From NCBI GenBank assembly GCA_001897425.1, contig MKSW01000038.1, forward strand, positions 156,718 to 220,717: a DNA stretch of 64,000 nt, read 5' to 3'. This document shows positions 40,059-49,445 of the stretch, in pieces. A model generated the notes under the pieces. It was not told the DNA's origin, did no database searches, and saw only the letters and a list, made by a program, of their open reading frames with translations. Within the stretch, counting starts at the first letter, position 1. Every line of letters begins with the position of its first letter. Both the position numbers and the translations under genes were made by a program. Origin of the DNA: Actinobacteria bacterium 69-20 (GTDB lineage: Bacteria; Actinomycetota; Actinomycetes; Mycobacteriales; Nakamurellaceae).

Positions 40059-40733
40059 ATGACCGTCCGGGGTGTGGCGCGGGCCTGGTTCGGCGCCACC
40101 GCGGTCGTGGTGGCCGTGGCGCTCGTCATCCAGCTCGTCGTGGCGGCCAGCAGTCCCGGGATCGTCTTCCCCAACCCTGCCGCCCGAACCGCGAACGTGT
40201 TGGCGTTCTTCACGATCCAGTCGAACATCATCGTCGGAATCACGACCGGCCTGCTGGCGCACCGGCCGGAACGAGACTCGTGGTGGTTCCGGACGTTCCG
40301 ACTGGACGGACCCGTCTGCATCCTGGTGACCTTCGCCGTCTACCACACAGTGCTCGCCGGCCTCGCCGACCTCACCGGGTGGGCGAAGGCGGCGGACGTG
40401 CTGCTGCACACCGTGGTGCCGGCGATGTGCGTGCTGGGCTGGGCCGCTTTCGGGCCACGGGGCAGGCTCACCGGCACCGTCGTCCTCGGCTCCTTGCTCT
40501 ACCCCCTCGCGTGGCTCGCCGTGACCCTCATCCGGGGCGCGATCACGGACTGGTACCCGTACCCGTTCCTGGAGGCGCCCCGACTCGGCTACGCGCAGGT
40601 GCTCCTGAACAGCCTGCTGATCGCCGCCGTCTTCCTCGCCCTCGCGGCGTTGGCGTGGGGCATCGATCGGCTCGTCGCACGCCGCAAGCACCCGGCTCGA
40701 GTCGCCGAACGGCAGGACGCACCCGCCAACTGA
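40059..40733 (+). CDS. Pr6Pr-family membrane protein
   Basis: 224 aa with six hydrophobic segments. The patterns FFTIQSNIIVGITTGLLA, DGPVCILVTFAVYHTVLAG, LLHTVVPAMCVLGWAAFG and WLAVTLIRGAITDWYPYPFL are the hallmarks of the Pr6Pr (FAR-17a/AIG1-like) family. The function is unknown. I start at ATG 40059, just before the first helix; the ribosome-binding site is weak. The gene is monocistronic and convergent with the Hyc-like operon. Confidence 0.8.
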   Translation: MTVRGVARAWFGATAVVVAVALVIQLVVAASSPGIVFPNPAARTANVLAFFTIQSNIIVGITTGLLAHRPERDSWWFRTFRLDGPVCILVTFAVYHTVLAGLADLTGWAKAADVLLHTVVPAMCVLGWAAFGPRGRLTGTVVLGSLLYPLAWLAVTLIRGAITDWYPYPFLEAPRLGYAQVLLNSLLIAAVFLALAALAWGIDRLVARRKHPARVAERQDAPAN

Positions 40734-40855
40734 TTGGCGGTCCGCGTTCCCCGCTGTGCTGCATTCACGTGCCCCAACCCGGGCCCGAAAGCCCCCGCCC
40801 GATCTCACCTACATCCCCGCCGGCCCGCGCTCCGATCGCCGGGGCTACCGGCCGC

Positions 40856-42505
40856 TCAGAGATCGTTGCCCGGGTACGACAGGTTGAAACTCTTGTTGAC
40901 CAAAGGGAAGTCGGGGACGATGGTGTCTGTCAAGGAGACCGGCACGGCCGGCCAGTTGAACCAGGACGGGTCCACGACCTTCGCCCGCAGCAGCCGGCCC
41001 GCGGCGTCGAGTTCGACCCGGTGCACCACGGTCCCGCGCCACGCCTCGACGATGCCGACGCCACTCCTGGCGGCACTGAGCACGCCGCTCGCGGCCCCGC
41101 CACGGACATCGCTCGCCGTCGACCGCGCGTCATCCTCGGCACCGGCGGCCCGGGCATCGCCGCCACGAACACCGTCGGCCGGAACATCGGCCGCATACGA
41201 CAGCGGCCCGGCCTCCGCGACCAGTCGCTCGACAAGCTCCACCGACTGCGCGAACTCGTCCCGGCGCACGGTGAACCGCGCGAGCACATCGCCGCCCTCC
41301 CCGAGCACCGGCGCCACCGCCAGGTCGGCGAACGGATGGTCGACGCGGGCATCGACAGCCACGCCGCTGGCCCGCGCGGCCGGACCGAGGCAGCCCAAGT
41401 CGACTGCGTCACGCAACGCCAGCACGGCAGTGCCCGAAAACCGTTCGTACACCATGGATTTCGCCAGCGTTTGGCGCGCCACGTCCGCGAGATCGTCCGC
41501 GAGCGCGCGCAGCCGCACCAGGTCCGGCAGCGCCCGGACCGAAATCCGGCCGACCCCGATCGCACCGCGCAGCAGCCGATGTCCCGTCACGGCGTCGTTG
41601 ATGCGGAGCAACTCCTCCCGGATCCGCCCGGCGTGCGAGTTCGCCAACCCGAACCCGACATCGTTGGCCAGCGCGCCGATGTCGCTCGCGTGGTGGTACA
41701 GCCGCTCCAGCTCCAGCAGCATCGCGCGCAGCCGCTGCGCACCGGCGGGCATCGCAAGCCCCAGCGCGTCCTCCACCGCCAGGCAGTGCGCCAGCGTGTG
41801 CCCCACCGACGTGTCCCCCGCGATCGCCGCCGCCAGCTCCACGGAGCGCCCAGAGGCCACGGGATCCAGCCCCTCGAACAGCTTCTCGACGCCACGATGC
41901 GTGAACCAGAGCCTGGCCTTGAGCCGGAGGATCGTCTCGCCCACCACCGAGAACCGGAAGTGCCCGGGGCCGATCATCCCGGCATGCACCGGGCCGACCG
42001 GGATCTCGTAGACGCCCTCGCCCTCGACCGTCAGGAACGGGAAGCGCTCGGCGTCCACGAACTCCGGTGGCGGCCCGGCATCGCGGCGCATCGGATACCA
42101 CCCGGCGGGCCAATGTGCATGGCGCACCAGCCTTCTCGGCATCGGGTGCCCCACCGGGATGATCCCGAACAGGTCGTGCAGCTCGCGTTCGAACCGAGAG
42201 GCGGGTACCGACAATTCGGCCAGCGACGGCAGCACGGGCTCGGCCGCGGGCAGCGTCACCGTCAACTCCCGCCGCTGATCGGGGCCGCCCGCCAGGAACA
42301 GGTACACCACCCGCAGGGTGAGGCCGTCGTCATGCCCGGAAACCAGCGCCAACCGGAAGCCGGCCGCCAGCAACTCGGCCGCCTGTGCACGCAACTCGCC
42401 CACCTCGACGGCGCGCGCCGAACGGTGCGCCCCCACCTCGTGAGACGCGAAAGATTCGAGTATGACGATGTTCTCGCCCTCAGCGTTCGGGATTTCGATG
42501 CTCAT
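40856..42505 (-). CDS. hycE: Hydrogenase/complex I large-subunit homologue lacking NiFe cysteines
   Basis: 549 aa. The N-terminal part is NuoC-like (ASRFERELHDLFGIIPVGHP) and the rest NuoD/HycE-like (GPGHFRFSVVGETILRLKARLWFTHRGVEKL). The L1 position that reads CGxC in hydrogenases is AGDT here (AGDTSVGHTLAHC), and the L2 DPCxxC is DPSWFN. All four nickel ligands are absent, so it cannot be a [NiFe] hydrogenase. It starts at ATG 42505 overlapping the previous stop. Last gene of the operon, equivalent in position to Rv0087. Confidence 0.85.
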   Translation of the reverse strand: MSIEIPNAEGENIVILESFASHEVGAHRSARAVEVGELRAQAAELLAAGFRLALVSGHDDGLTLRVVYLFLAGGPDQRRELTVTLPAAEPVLPSLAELSVPASRFERELHDLFGIIPVGHPMPRRLVRHAHWPAGWYPMRRDAGPPPEFVDAERFPFLTVEGEGVYEIPVGPVHAGMIGPGHFRFSVVGETILRLKARLWFTHRGVEKLFEGLDPVASGRSVELAAAIAGDTSVGHTLAHCLAVEDALGLAMPAGAQRLRAMLLELERLYHHASDIGALANDVGFGLANSHAGRIREELLRINDAVTGHRLLRGAIGVGRISVRALPDLVRLRALADDLADVARQTLAKSMVYERFSGTAVLALRDAVDLGCLGPAARASGVAVDARVDHPFADLAVAPVLGEGGDVLARFTVRRDEFAQSVELVERLVAEAGPLSYAADVPADGVRGGDARAAGAEDDARSTASDVRGGAASGVLSAARSGVGIVEAWRGTVVHRVELDAAGRLLRAKVVDPSWFNWPAVPVSLTDTIVPDFPLVNKSFNLSYPGNDL

Positions 42506-43971
42506 CGGACCCCCGCCAGCATCAGTCCCGCGTCCCGGAACAGCCCGGCCAGTGGACCGGCGCTCAGCCCCAGCGCCAGGCACGCGGCGATGCCGATCAC
42601 CAGCGCGAGCGAGATGGACCGCGGCGTCATGATGGCCGGCGCGGACGGCTCGGGCTCACCCAGCAGGATGCCCACCGTGCGGCTCGCGAGCGCGGCGAAC
42701 GCGACCACCATCAGCGTGCCCTGCACGGCCAGCAGCCAGCCGAGCCCCACCTCGGTCATGGACCGGCCGACCGCGATCACGCTGCCGAAAATGGCGAACG
42801 GCGGGACCGCGACCACCACGGCGATGCCGACGGCGAACGATGCGCCGACCAGTCGGGAGCGCGCCAGCACGCCGCGCACCGCCGCGATCGCGGAAGACCC
42901 GTGCGCCGACTGGATCTGGCCCGCCGACAGGAACAGCACCGTCTTGCCCATGCCGTGCGCCAACACCTGCCACAGCAGGGCGGCGATGGCGAGCGGCGTG
43001 CCGACCGCCGCGGCGACCGCGATCACCCCGAGGTTCTCCATGGACGAATAGGCGAGCATCCGCTTGAAGTCCCGCTGCACCAGCAACATGAGCGCCGCGA
43101 CCGCGACGGTCGCCAGGCCCACCACCAGCAGCGCGGTCCGCAGGTACCCGCCGCCGACGGCCAGGTCCACGACCGGCTTGACGCGCAGCACGGCCGAGAA
43201 GCCCACTGCCAGAAGGACTCCGCTCATCAGCGCGGAAACCGGCGCCGGCGCCTGGCTGTGCGCGTCGGCGAGCCAAGTGTGGAACGGCACCAGGCCGGCC
43301 TTCGCCCCGAAGCCGATCACCATCAGCCCGGCCGCGACGCGCAGCACCGCGGGGTCGAGCGCGGTGGCGTGCGCCAGCAGGGTGTCGATGTCCAGCGCGC
43401 GACTCGCCGGGATGCCCGCATGCACGGCCGCGAAGTACACCAGCACCGTGCCGAGCAGTGCCACCGCGATGCCCACCGAGCAGATCACCACGTACTTCCA
43501 GGCGGCCTCGACCGCCGCCCGGCCGCCCCGGTGCCCCACCAGGAAGGCCGTGACGATAGTGGTCGCCTCGATGGCCGCCCACATGACGCCGATGTTGGCC
43601 GCGGAGACGGCCGTCGCCATGGCCGCCAGGAATGTCGGGACGAGCACGCCGTACAGCCGTACGCGCCGCGGCGTGGTGTGGCCGGCCGCGACCTCCTGGT
43701 CGACGTAGCCGATCCCGGCCCAGGCGGCCGGCGCGCCGACCGAGCCGATCACCACCAGCATCACCGCGGTGAGCGCATCGGCGCGCAGCAATCCGCCCAG
43801 GGCCAGGGCAGGGCCGTCGCCCCGGGCAACGGCCAGCAGCAGACCGCATGCGCCGATCGCGAGCGCCGCGGCGGCGGCCACGGCGGCATTCAGGCGCCGG
43901 TTGCGGCACACGGCCGCGAACACGGCGGCGGCGACCGGAGCGGCCACCGGCAGAACGAGCAACGCCGTCAT
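42502..43971 (-). CDS. hycQ: Proton-pumping antiporter-like subunit (HyfF/NuoN type)
   Basis: About 489 aa with some 14 membrane helices. The antiporter signature region has GFGAKAGLVPFHTWLADAHSQAPAPVSALMSG with the conserved Lys and His, and later DFKRMLAYSSMENLG. The start is ATG 43971; GTG 43980 has a better-spaced GGGAG and is also possible. Equivalent in order to Rv0086. It would couple electron transfer to proton or sodium movement. Confidence 0.85.
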   Translation of the reverse strand: MTALLVLPVAAPVAAAVFAAVCRNRRLNAAVAAAAALAIGACGLLLAVARGDGPALALGGLLRADALTAVMLVVIGSVGAPAAWAGIGYVDQEVAAGHTTPRRVRLYGVLVPTFLAAMATAVSAANIGVMWAAIEATTIVTAFLVGHRGGRAAVEAAWKYVVICSVGIAVALLGTVLVYFAAVHAGIPASRALDIDTLLAHATALDPAVLRVAAGLMVIGFGAKAGLVPFHTWLADAHSQAPAPVSALMSGVLLAVGFSAVLRVKPVVDLAVGGGYLRTALLVVGLATVAVAALMLLVQRDFKRMLAYSSMENLGVIAVAAAVGTPLAIAALLWQVLAHGMGKTVLFLSAGQIQSAHGSSAIAAVRGVLARSRLVGASFAVGIAVVVAVPPFAIFGSVIAVGRSMTEVGLGWLLAVQGTLMVVAFAALASRTVGILLGEPEPSAPAIMTPRSISLALVIGIAACLALGLSAGPLAGLFRDAGLMLAGVR

Positions 43972-43972
43972 A

Positions 43973-44665
43973 TCAGTCACGCAACTCCCGTAGCCGGCCG
44001 ACGTCGCTGTCCCCAAAGTGCGCCTGGACCTGCCGCGCCAACAGCCCGAGCACGAGCGTCACGAACAGCACATCCAGCGACGCGCCGAGCTCGACGACCA
44101 GCGGAACGCCCGAGGTCAGCAGGAAGGCGGCGGAGGTGATCCCGTTGTCCAGCATCAGGAATCCCACGGTCTGGGACAGGGCGCGGCGCCGGGTGGCCAT
44201 CACCTGGATGCCGATGAGGATCACCGCGAAGGACACCGGCACGGCCATCGACCCGACCGTCGCCTGCAGCCGCACGATCGGCCGGGTGACCGCGAAGGCC
44301 GTGACCGTGAGGAGCGCCGTGATCAGCAGGGACAGCGACGTCCCCACCACCGGGGCGCTCTCCCGGCGCGCGGGCACCCACCGCGCGGGCCCCCGCCGCG
44401 CGGGCCCCCGCCGCGCCACCAGCCGCAGCAGCACGGCGGGCAGCACCACGCCGCGCAGCGCGAGGATCGCGACGCCGACGCCGATCACCTCGGCACTGGC
44501 GTGGGCGATCCCGTCGACGATCGGCAACGCGGCCAACGCCACGCCCTGGCACGCCAGAAGCATCACCATGGCGCGCAACTCGCGACGCCACACCACGAGA
44601 ACCGCTGTGAGCAGCAGGGTTCCCGCGGCCGTATTCATGCCGGCCGTGTAGAGGTCCTGGTTCAC
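43973..44665 (-). CDS. hycP: HyfE/NuoK-like membrane subunit
   Basis: 230 aa with six or seven hydrophobic segments and an Arg/Pro-rich cytoplasmic loop (RRGPARRGPARWVPARR) in the middle. The C-terminus has GFLMLDNGITSAAFLLTSGVPLVVELGASLDV, the HyfE/NuoK-like acidic pattern. It starts at GTG 44665 with GAGG just upstream. Equivalent in order to Rv0085. Confidence 0.8.
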   Translation of the reverse strand: MNQDLYTAGMNTAAGTLLLTAVLVVWRRELRAMVMLLACQGVALAALPIVDGIAHASAEVIGVGVAILALRGVVLPAVLLRLVARRGPARRGPARWVPARRESAPVVGTSLSLLITALLTVTAFAVTRPIVRLQATVGSMAVPVSFAVILIGIQVMATRRRALSQTVGFLMLDNGITSAAFLLTSGVPLVVELGASLDVLFVTLVLGLLARQVQAHFGDSDVGRLRELRD

Positions 44666-44671
44666 CGCACC

Positions 44672-45634
44672 TCACCCCACCGCCGAGGCGAAGAACGACG
44701 AGGTGGTCACGGCCAGTAGGGCCAGCACGAACGAGCCGGCCAACAGCTCCGGCACCCGGAACAGCCGCAGCTTGGCGACGAACACCTCGATGCCACCGAG
44801 GATCAGCGCGAGCACGGCGACCTTCGCGGCGATCAGCACCGTCGCCAACAGGAATCCGCCCGCGCCCGAGCCCGCGCCGGCGATCCCCCACGGCGCGAAG
44901 AGGTTGGCCAGCAGCGCGAGCAGCACCGTCAGCCGCATCGCCGACGCCCACTCCATCAGCGCCAGCCGCGGTCCGGCGTACTCCAGCTCCATCGCCTCGT
45001 GGATCATCGTCAGTTCCAGATGGGTGCTGGGGTTGTCGACCGGCAGCCGCCCGGTCTCGGCCACGATCACGGTCAGCAGGGCGACGAACGCCAACGCACC
45101 CGGCACGCTGAGCACCGTCCACGGATCGTGCGCGGTCGCGGCGACGATCACGCCGAGGTTCGACGACCCGGCGGGCAGCGACAGCGCGAACACGCTCAGC
45201 AGGATCGTGGGTTCGGCGAGCGCGGCGATCGTGATGCCGCGGCTGGCCCCCATCCCACCGAACGCGGTGCCGGTGTCCAGGCCGCCGAGGGCGAGCGCCA
45301 CCGTCCCGATCAGCAGCAGACCGACGACGGCGAACAGGTCCGCCATGCGATCCAGCGGCGAAAAGGTCGTCACCAGCGGCACTATCGCCGCGATCAGCAG
45401 GGCGCTGCCGGCCACCACGGCCGGTGCGAGGGAGAAGACAACCGTGGTGCCGGACGGCGTCATCGCCTGCTTCCGCAGGTGCTTTCTGAGGTCCCGCCAC
45501 GGCTGGGCGACGCCGGCGCCGACCCGCCCCTCCAGCCGGGCGCGGACCTGCCGCATCACCCCCGCCACCAGCGGCGCACCGAGCAGCACGCCCGCCACCT
45601 GCGCCGCGGGCGCGACCATCGCGAGAACCGTCAT
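44672..45634 (-). CDS. hycD: NuoH/HyfC-like quinone-site membrane subunit
   Basis: 320 aa with eight predicted helices. The loop AETGRLPVDNPSTHLELTMIHEAMELEYAGPRLALMEWA is the diagnostic NuoH/HycD segment with conserved Glu and Asp residues. ATG 45634 overlaps the previous stop. Equivalent in order to Rv0084. It anchors the hydrophilic NuoB/NuoD-like subunits to the membrane. Confidence 0.88.
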   Translation of the reverse strand: MTVLAMVAPAAQVAGVLLGAPLVAGVMRQVRARLEGRVGAGVAQPWRDLRKHLRKQAMTPSGTTVVFSLAPAVVAGSALLIAAIVPLVTTFSPLDRMADLFAVVGLLLIGTVALALGGLDTGTAFGGMGASRGITIAALAEPTILLSVFALSLPAGSSNLGVIVAATAHDPWTVLSVPGALAFVALLTVIVAETGRLPVDNPSTHLELTMIHEAMELEYAGPRLALMEWASAMRLTVLLALLANLFAPWGIAGAGSGAGGFLLATVLIAAKVAVLALILGGIEVFVAKLRLFRVPELLAGSFVLALLAVTTSSFFASAVG

Positions 45635-47655
45635 CGGGCCAGCACCAGCACGATCAGCAGCCCCACGCCGCCGTAGACGAGATAGAGCTGCACGCTGCCG
45701 GTATGCGCGCGCCGCACCCACCCGGCGACGGCCCGCACCAGGCGCAGCACCGGACGGTAGAGGTGCGCCTCGACGGCGTCGGTGGGCCGCTCGCGATAGG
45801 CCATCTGCTCGACGTCGTACGCCGATCCGGCGGCGCGCACCACCGACAGGTCGGCCTCCGGCCGCAGCACCCCGCGGAACACCCGCTGCATCGGCTGCGC
45901 GAACGAACTCGCCGTGTACTCCATCCGCGAGGTGAGCCCATCCGCGCCGCATGCCCAGAGCGGCGCGGCGGACTGTGCCGGCGGCCGGCGGCGAGAACCG
46001 ATCCGCGACAACGCAACTGCGAGTATGACGGCGCTAGCCATGCCGGCGGCGAGCACCGCGGGCGCGATGCTGCCCAATCCGCCCGCTGGACCGATGACGA
46101 CGCCGCCCAGAGTCGCGACCGGGACCGGCAGGGTCCGGCCGAGCGCGCGCAGGGCCGGGTCCAGGGCGGCGGGAACCAGGGCGAGCACCGTGCAGACCAG
46201 CGCTGCGAGCGCCATCGCGAGCAGCATCGGCGCACCGGCCTCCCGGGCGTGGGCCGCCTCGTCGGTGCGCGGCCGCGCCAGGAATCCGACGCCGAACGCC
46301 TTCACCATGGTGACCACGCCCACCCCCACGCTGAGCGCGACGACGCCGATGGCCAACGGCATGGTCAACGCCATGAGCGTGTCCCCGGCCGCGGGCCGGT
46401 GGATCAGGCTCTGCAGCAGCAGCCATTCGCTGACGAAGCCCGCCCCGACCGGCAACCCCGCGGCGCCGAGCGCGGCCACGCCGAAGAGCGCCGTGGTCAC
46501 CGGCATGCGGCGGGCCAGCCCGCCGAGCCGGTCGAGATCCCGTAAGCCCGTGGCGTTTTGCACCGACCCGGCGGCCAGGAATGCCAACATCTTGAACGAG
46601 CCGTGCACCAGCAGGTGCAGCAGCCCGGCGGCCAGGGCCAGCGCCGCCACGTCGCGCATACCACTGCTCGTGAGCAGGGCGGCCGCGCCCAGCGCCACCA
46701 GCACGAGACCCATGTTCTCCGTCGTAGAGAAGGCCAGCAGCCGTTTGAGGTCGGTAGCCACCGATGCCTGCAACACCCCGAACAGGGCGGAGACCGCGCC
46801 GACCGCGAGCATCACCAGTCCCCACCAGCGCGGGCCTGGCCCGAGGATGTCGAGGTCGATGCGGACGATGCCGTACACGCCGAGGGTGACCATCGCGGCG
46901 CTCATCAGCGCCGAGGCCGGGCTCGGCGATTCGGCGTGCGCCCGCGGCAGCCAGGCATGCAGCGGCAGCAGGCCGGCCTTGGAGCCGAAGCCGAGCAGCG
47001 TCAGAACGAAGATCACGGTGCGGGCTCCGTGCCCGACATCGCCTATGGCGAAGGAGATCTCGGCGAACCGCGTCGTGCCTGTCGCGGCGCTCAGCAGGAG
47101 CAGCCCGAGCAGGATCGCCATGAATCCCAGGTGCGTCAGGACCGCGTAGTAGACCCCCGCCGAGCGGACCTCAGCCCGTCGGTGGCCGGCGAGCACCAGC
47201 ATCATCGACGAGACCGCCATCAGTTCCCACATCAGAAGGAAGGTGGGCACGGATCCCGCCGCGGGCACCAGCAACATGGTCGCGACGAAGATCGGCATCA
47301 CGGCCAGCGGGAAGCCGCCGAGGTGACCGGCGCGCGTGTAGCCCGCGCTGTAGATGCCGACGATCACGGCCACTGCACCGGTCAGCAGCATGAAGAGGCC
47401 GCCCAACGGCGTGAGTTCGAGCTGCACGCCGACCATCGGGAAGAGACCGTCGAGGCTCAGCGACCAGGAGCGGCCGGCCAGCGCGACGATGCCGCACACC
47501 ACGCCGGCGAGCCCGACCAACGACGTCGCCGCGCCGCCCCACGCTGCCGCGGCGGCGCTCCTTGCTTCGTGGCCCTGCCGTGCGTCATGGCTTGCCTGCG
47601 GCTCCGAGCCCGCCGCATCGGTGTCCGGTCGGAGCGCGGTCCGGATCATCGTCAT
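45631..47655 (-). CDS. NuoL/HyfB-like antiporter subunit
   Basis: 674 aa with about 16 helices. The core FGSKAGLLPLHAWLPRAHAESPSPASALMS and DLKRLLAFSTTENMGLV are proton-channel signatures; the C-terminus carries a long amphipathic-type extension (YRERPTDAVEAHLYRPVLRLVRAV). ATG 47655 is chosen over the longer frame, which runs into the NuoB-like gene. Equivalent in order to Rv0083. Confidence 0.88.
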   Translation of the reverse strand: MTMIRTALRPDTDAAGSEPQASHDARQGHEARSAAAAAWGGAATSLVGLAGVVCGIVALAGRSWSLSLDGLFPMVGVQLELTPLGGLFMLLTGAVAVIVGIYSAGYTRAGHLGGFPLAVMPIFVATMLLVPAAGSVPTFLLMWELMAVSSMMLVLAGHRRAEVRSAGVYYAVLTHLGFMAILLGLLLLSAATGTTRFAEISFAIGDVGHGARTVIFVLTLLGFGSKAGLLPLHAWLPRAHAESPSPASALMSAAMVTLGVYGIVRIDLDILGPGPRWWGLVMLAVGAVSALFGVLQASVATDLKRLLAFSTTENMGLVLVALGAAALLTSSGMRDVAALALAAGLLHLLVHGSFKMLAFLAAGSVQNATGLRDLDRLGGLARRMPVTTALFGVAALGAAGLPVGAGFVSEWLLLQSLIHRPAAGDTLMALTMPLAIGVVALSVGVGVVTMVKAFGVGFLARPRTDEAAHAREAGAPMLLAMALAALVCTVLALVPAALDPALRALGRTLPVPVATLGGVVIGPAGGLGSIAPAVLAAGMASAVILAVALSRIGSRRRPPAQSAAPLWACGADGLTSRMEYTASSFAQPMQRVFRGVLRPEADLSVVRAAGSAYDVEQMAYRERPTDAVEAHLYRPVLRLVRAVAGWVRRAHTGSVQLYLVYGGVGLLIVLVLAR

Positions 47656-47686
47656 AGGCGTTTCCGCCGCTTGCTGGCCGGACACG

Positions 47687-48166
47687 TCAGCGGCCGACGA
47701 TCGAGCGCAGGGCGGCGACGATCTGCTCGGGTCTAGGCGGGCAGCCGGGGATCTCGAGGTCCACGTCGATGACGCTGGAGACCGGGCCGACCACGCCGTA
47801 GCCGCCGGTGAAAACCCCTCCGGTGCAAGCACAGTCGCCCACCGCGATCACGATCCGCGGTTCCGGCACGGCGGCCAGCGTGTGGCGCAGCGGCGCCTCC
47901 ATGTTGCGGGTGACCACGCCCGTCACCAGCAGCGCGTCCGCGTGCCGGGGTGAGGCGACGAGGCTGATCCCGTAGCGCTGCAGGTCGTAGATGGGGCCGA
48001 ACGCGCTGGCGATCTCCAGCTCGCACGCGCCGCAGGATCCGACGTCGACGTAGCGGATCTGCAGCGATCCGCGGAGGAGCGCCGGCGCGGCTGTGATCGG
48101 TAACGGTTGCGGCGGTGCGTGTTCGGCGATCCGCCCGATGCGGCGGATGCGCGCTGGCCAACCCAT
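47687..48166 (-). CDS. NuoB-like 4Fe-4S subunit
   Basis: 159 aa. The N2-type cluster ligands are present: SCGACELE, GDCACTGG and PGCPPRPEQ. The electron-carrying cluster is therefore intact although the partner large subunit lacks the nickel site. It starts three bases after the ArsR gene ends. Equivalent in order to Rv0082. No ferredoxin-type subunit, formate dehydrogenase or Hyp maturation gene accompanies it. Confidence 0.88.
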   Translation of the reverse strand: MGWPARIRRIGRIAEHAPPQPLPITAAPALLRGSLQIRYVDVGSCGACELEIASAFGPIYDLQRYGISLVASPRHADALLVTGVVTRNMEAPLRHTLAAVPEPRIVIAVGDCACTGGVFTGGYGVVGPVSSVIDVDLEIPGCPPRPEQIVAALRSIVGR

Positions 48167-48169
48167 CGG

Positions 48170-48595
48170 TCAGCCCCGCTTTCGGGCTGGGGCGTTCCGG
48201 GTGGTGCGGGTTGGGCTGGTGGTGCCGGTACGGCCGCTACGTGTCTTGCGGCCGGGACTTGCCTGGGCCTCGTCGGCCACCAGGTCCTCCAGCAGCTCCG
48301 TCTGGTCGCTCAAGATCCCGGCCAGCACGGTGCGGGCCACCCGCATCAACTCCGCGATGGCCGGGGAAGTGAGCGAGTAGATGACTTCGTTGCCCTGTTT
48401 GCGGGCGCGCACCACCCCGGCCCGCCGGAGCACGCCGAGCTGCTGGGACAGGTGCGATGCCTCCAGGCCGACGTCCGGCATCAGCTGGCTCACCGACCGC
48501 TCGCCGTCGACCAGGAGCTCCAGCACCCGGATGCGGGCGGGATGGCCGAGGGTCTTGAAGAACTCGCCCTTGAGCTTGTACAGCGGTGCGCTCAC
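48170..48595 (-). CDS. ArsR-family regulator, Rv0081-like
   Basis: 141 aa from GTG 48595 (GAAGGG upstream). The sequence PLYKLKGEFFKTLGHPARIRVLELLVDGERSV followed by GLEASHLSQQLGVLRRAGVV closely matches what I remember of M. tuberculosis Rv0081, a hypoxia-linked regulator in the DosR regulon. Metal-binding residues of classical ArsR proteins are not evident. The C-terminal tail is basic and low complexity. As first gene of the operon it probably controls the whole Hyc-like set and itself. Confidence 0.9.
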   Translation of the reverse strand: MSAPLYKLKGEFFKTLGHPARIRVLELLVDGERSVSQLMPDVGLEASHLSQQLGVLRRAGVVRARKQGNEVIYSLTSPAIAELMRVARTVLAGILSDQTELLEDLVADEAQASPGRKTRSGRTGTTSPTRTTRNAPARKRG

Positions 48596-48637
48596 GGGCT
48601 CGCCCTTCTGCCTCGGCGGCCTGGGATCGACAATACG

Positions 48638-48655
48638 ATCAATCGAGTACTTGAT
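48638..48655. promoter_or_regulatory. Candidate operator of the Hyc-like operon
   Basis: ATCAA-TCGAGTAC-TTGAT is a perfect 5-bp inverted repeat in an AT-rich patch 43 bp upstream of the ArsR gene. An overlapping dyad TGAT-N6-ATCA follows on the other strand. Either could bind the ArsR protein. Confidence 0.35.
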
Positions 48656-48780
48656 GAACTTATCAGATAGCTCGCTGCCCATCGACTGCGGACGACCCGA
48701 CTGTCCGGCACCGCGAGCGTGGTGGGCAGTTGCGGCTTGTGGCATGATGAGGGCGCTGGGGTGAGGAGCCTCGGAAGTGA

Positions 48781-48816
48781 GGCCGGGAGCCCGCCCGTTT
48801 GACGGGTCGCCCGGCC
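48781..48816 (-). terminator. Strong hairpin terminator
   Basis: GGCCGGG (48781-48787) pairs with CCCGGCC (48810-48816), with a further CCCG/CGGG pairing inside. It lies just beyond the 3' end of the DUF3800-like gene (minus strand) and upstream of the ArsR operon, isolating the two. Confidence 0.65.
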
Positions 48817-48826
48817 TTTGCGCATG

Positions 48827-49360
48827 TTAGGGCAGGTCGTGGATGGTCAGTAGCTCCGCGATCGCGCGCCGAGCGTCGCCGCCCGCTCCGTATGCCCATG
48901 TGATCAGGTCCGCGGCCCACAGCAGTTCGTCGCTGTCGGCGGGAACCACCGCGTAGCTCACCCGGCCGATCGCGCCGGCTTCAGCAAGGCATGCGCCGAT
49001 GACCTGCTCGTCTTGACGATCTTGCGAGCATGACTCCACCACGATGCGGCGAGCGCCCATCTCGAGGACACCGGCGACCAGTCCGCGGAAGCAGTCGTCA
49101 CGGACGTCGCGCTCGGGTCGACCGCGGATCGGCGCACGCCACAGGTGGGCCGCGCTGATCGGTGGCGCCGCCACGAACCGGGCCAGGATCTCCTGGCGCC
49201 GCGAAGCGCCCTCGCTGTGCATGTGCAGCCGTCGGCGGTTTCCCGGTTTGAGCGCGCGCATCGCACGGCGAGCCGCAGCGATGTCCGCGGACGGCACGAT
49301 AGCTGCGCACAGCAGATAGCCGCCGCGTTTCCCCTCGTCTACGAATACCTCGACTGGCAC
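48827..49360 (-). CDS. DUF3800-like hypothetical protein
   Basis: 177 aa. The start VEVFVDEGKRGGYLLCAAIV has the acidic residue on the first strand, followed by LHMHSEGASRRQEILARF, VVESCSQDRQDEQ and the C-terminal ADLITWAYGAGGD. This order of acidic residues resembles the RNase H-like DUF3800 fold, whose members are often in mobile or defence settings. No nuclease activity can be claimed. It is single and followed by a strong terminator. Confidence 0.65.
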   Translation of the reverse strand: MPVEVFVDEGKRGGYLLCAAIVPSADIAAARRAMRALKPGNRRRLHMHSEGASRRQEILARFVAAPPISAAHLWRAPIRGRPERDVRDDCFRGLVAGVLEMGARRIVVESCSQDRQDEQVIGACLAEAGAIGRVSYAVVPADSDELLWAADLITWAYGAGGDARRAIAELLTIHDLP

Positions 49361-49445
49361 CGGGGGAGGCTACCGGTCATCGCGTCGGTGTCCGTCGCCG
49401 ACCGGCATACGGGGCCCGCGCGGTTCGCCGCCATGAGGTGTGCGA

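Noticed and set aside
39731..43051. Very long open frame on the plus strand across the Pr6Pr gene and the hydrogenase-like large subunit gene
   Set aside because: It is low-complexity Arg/Pro/His sequence antisense to well-supported genes, a known artefact of high GC content.
40856..48166. Calling the operon a formate hydrogenlyase or [NiFe] hydrogenase
   Set aside because: The large subunit lacks the nickel cysteines, and no formate dehydrogenase, ferredoxin subunit or maturation genes are present.
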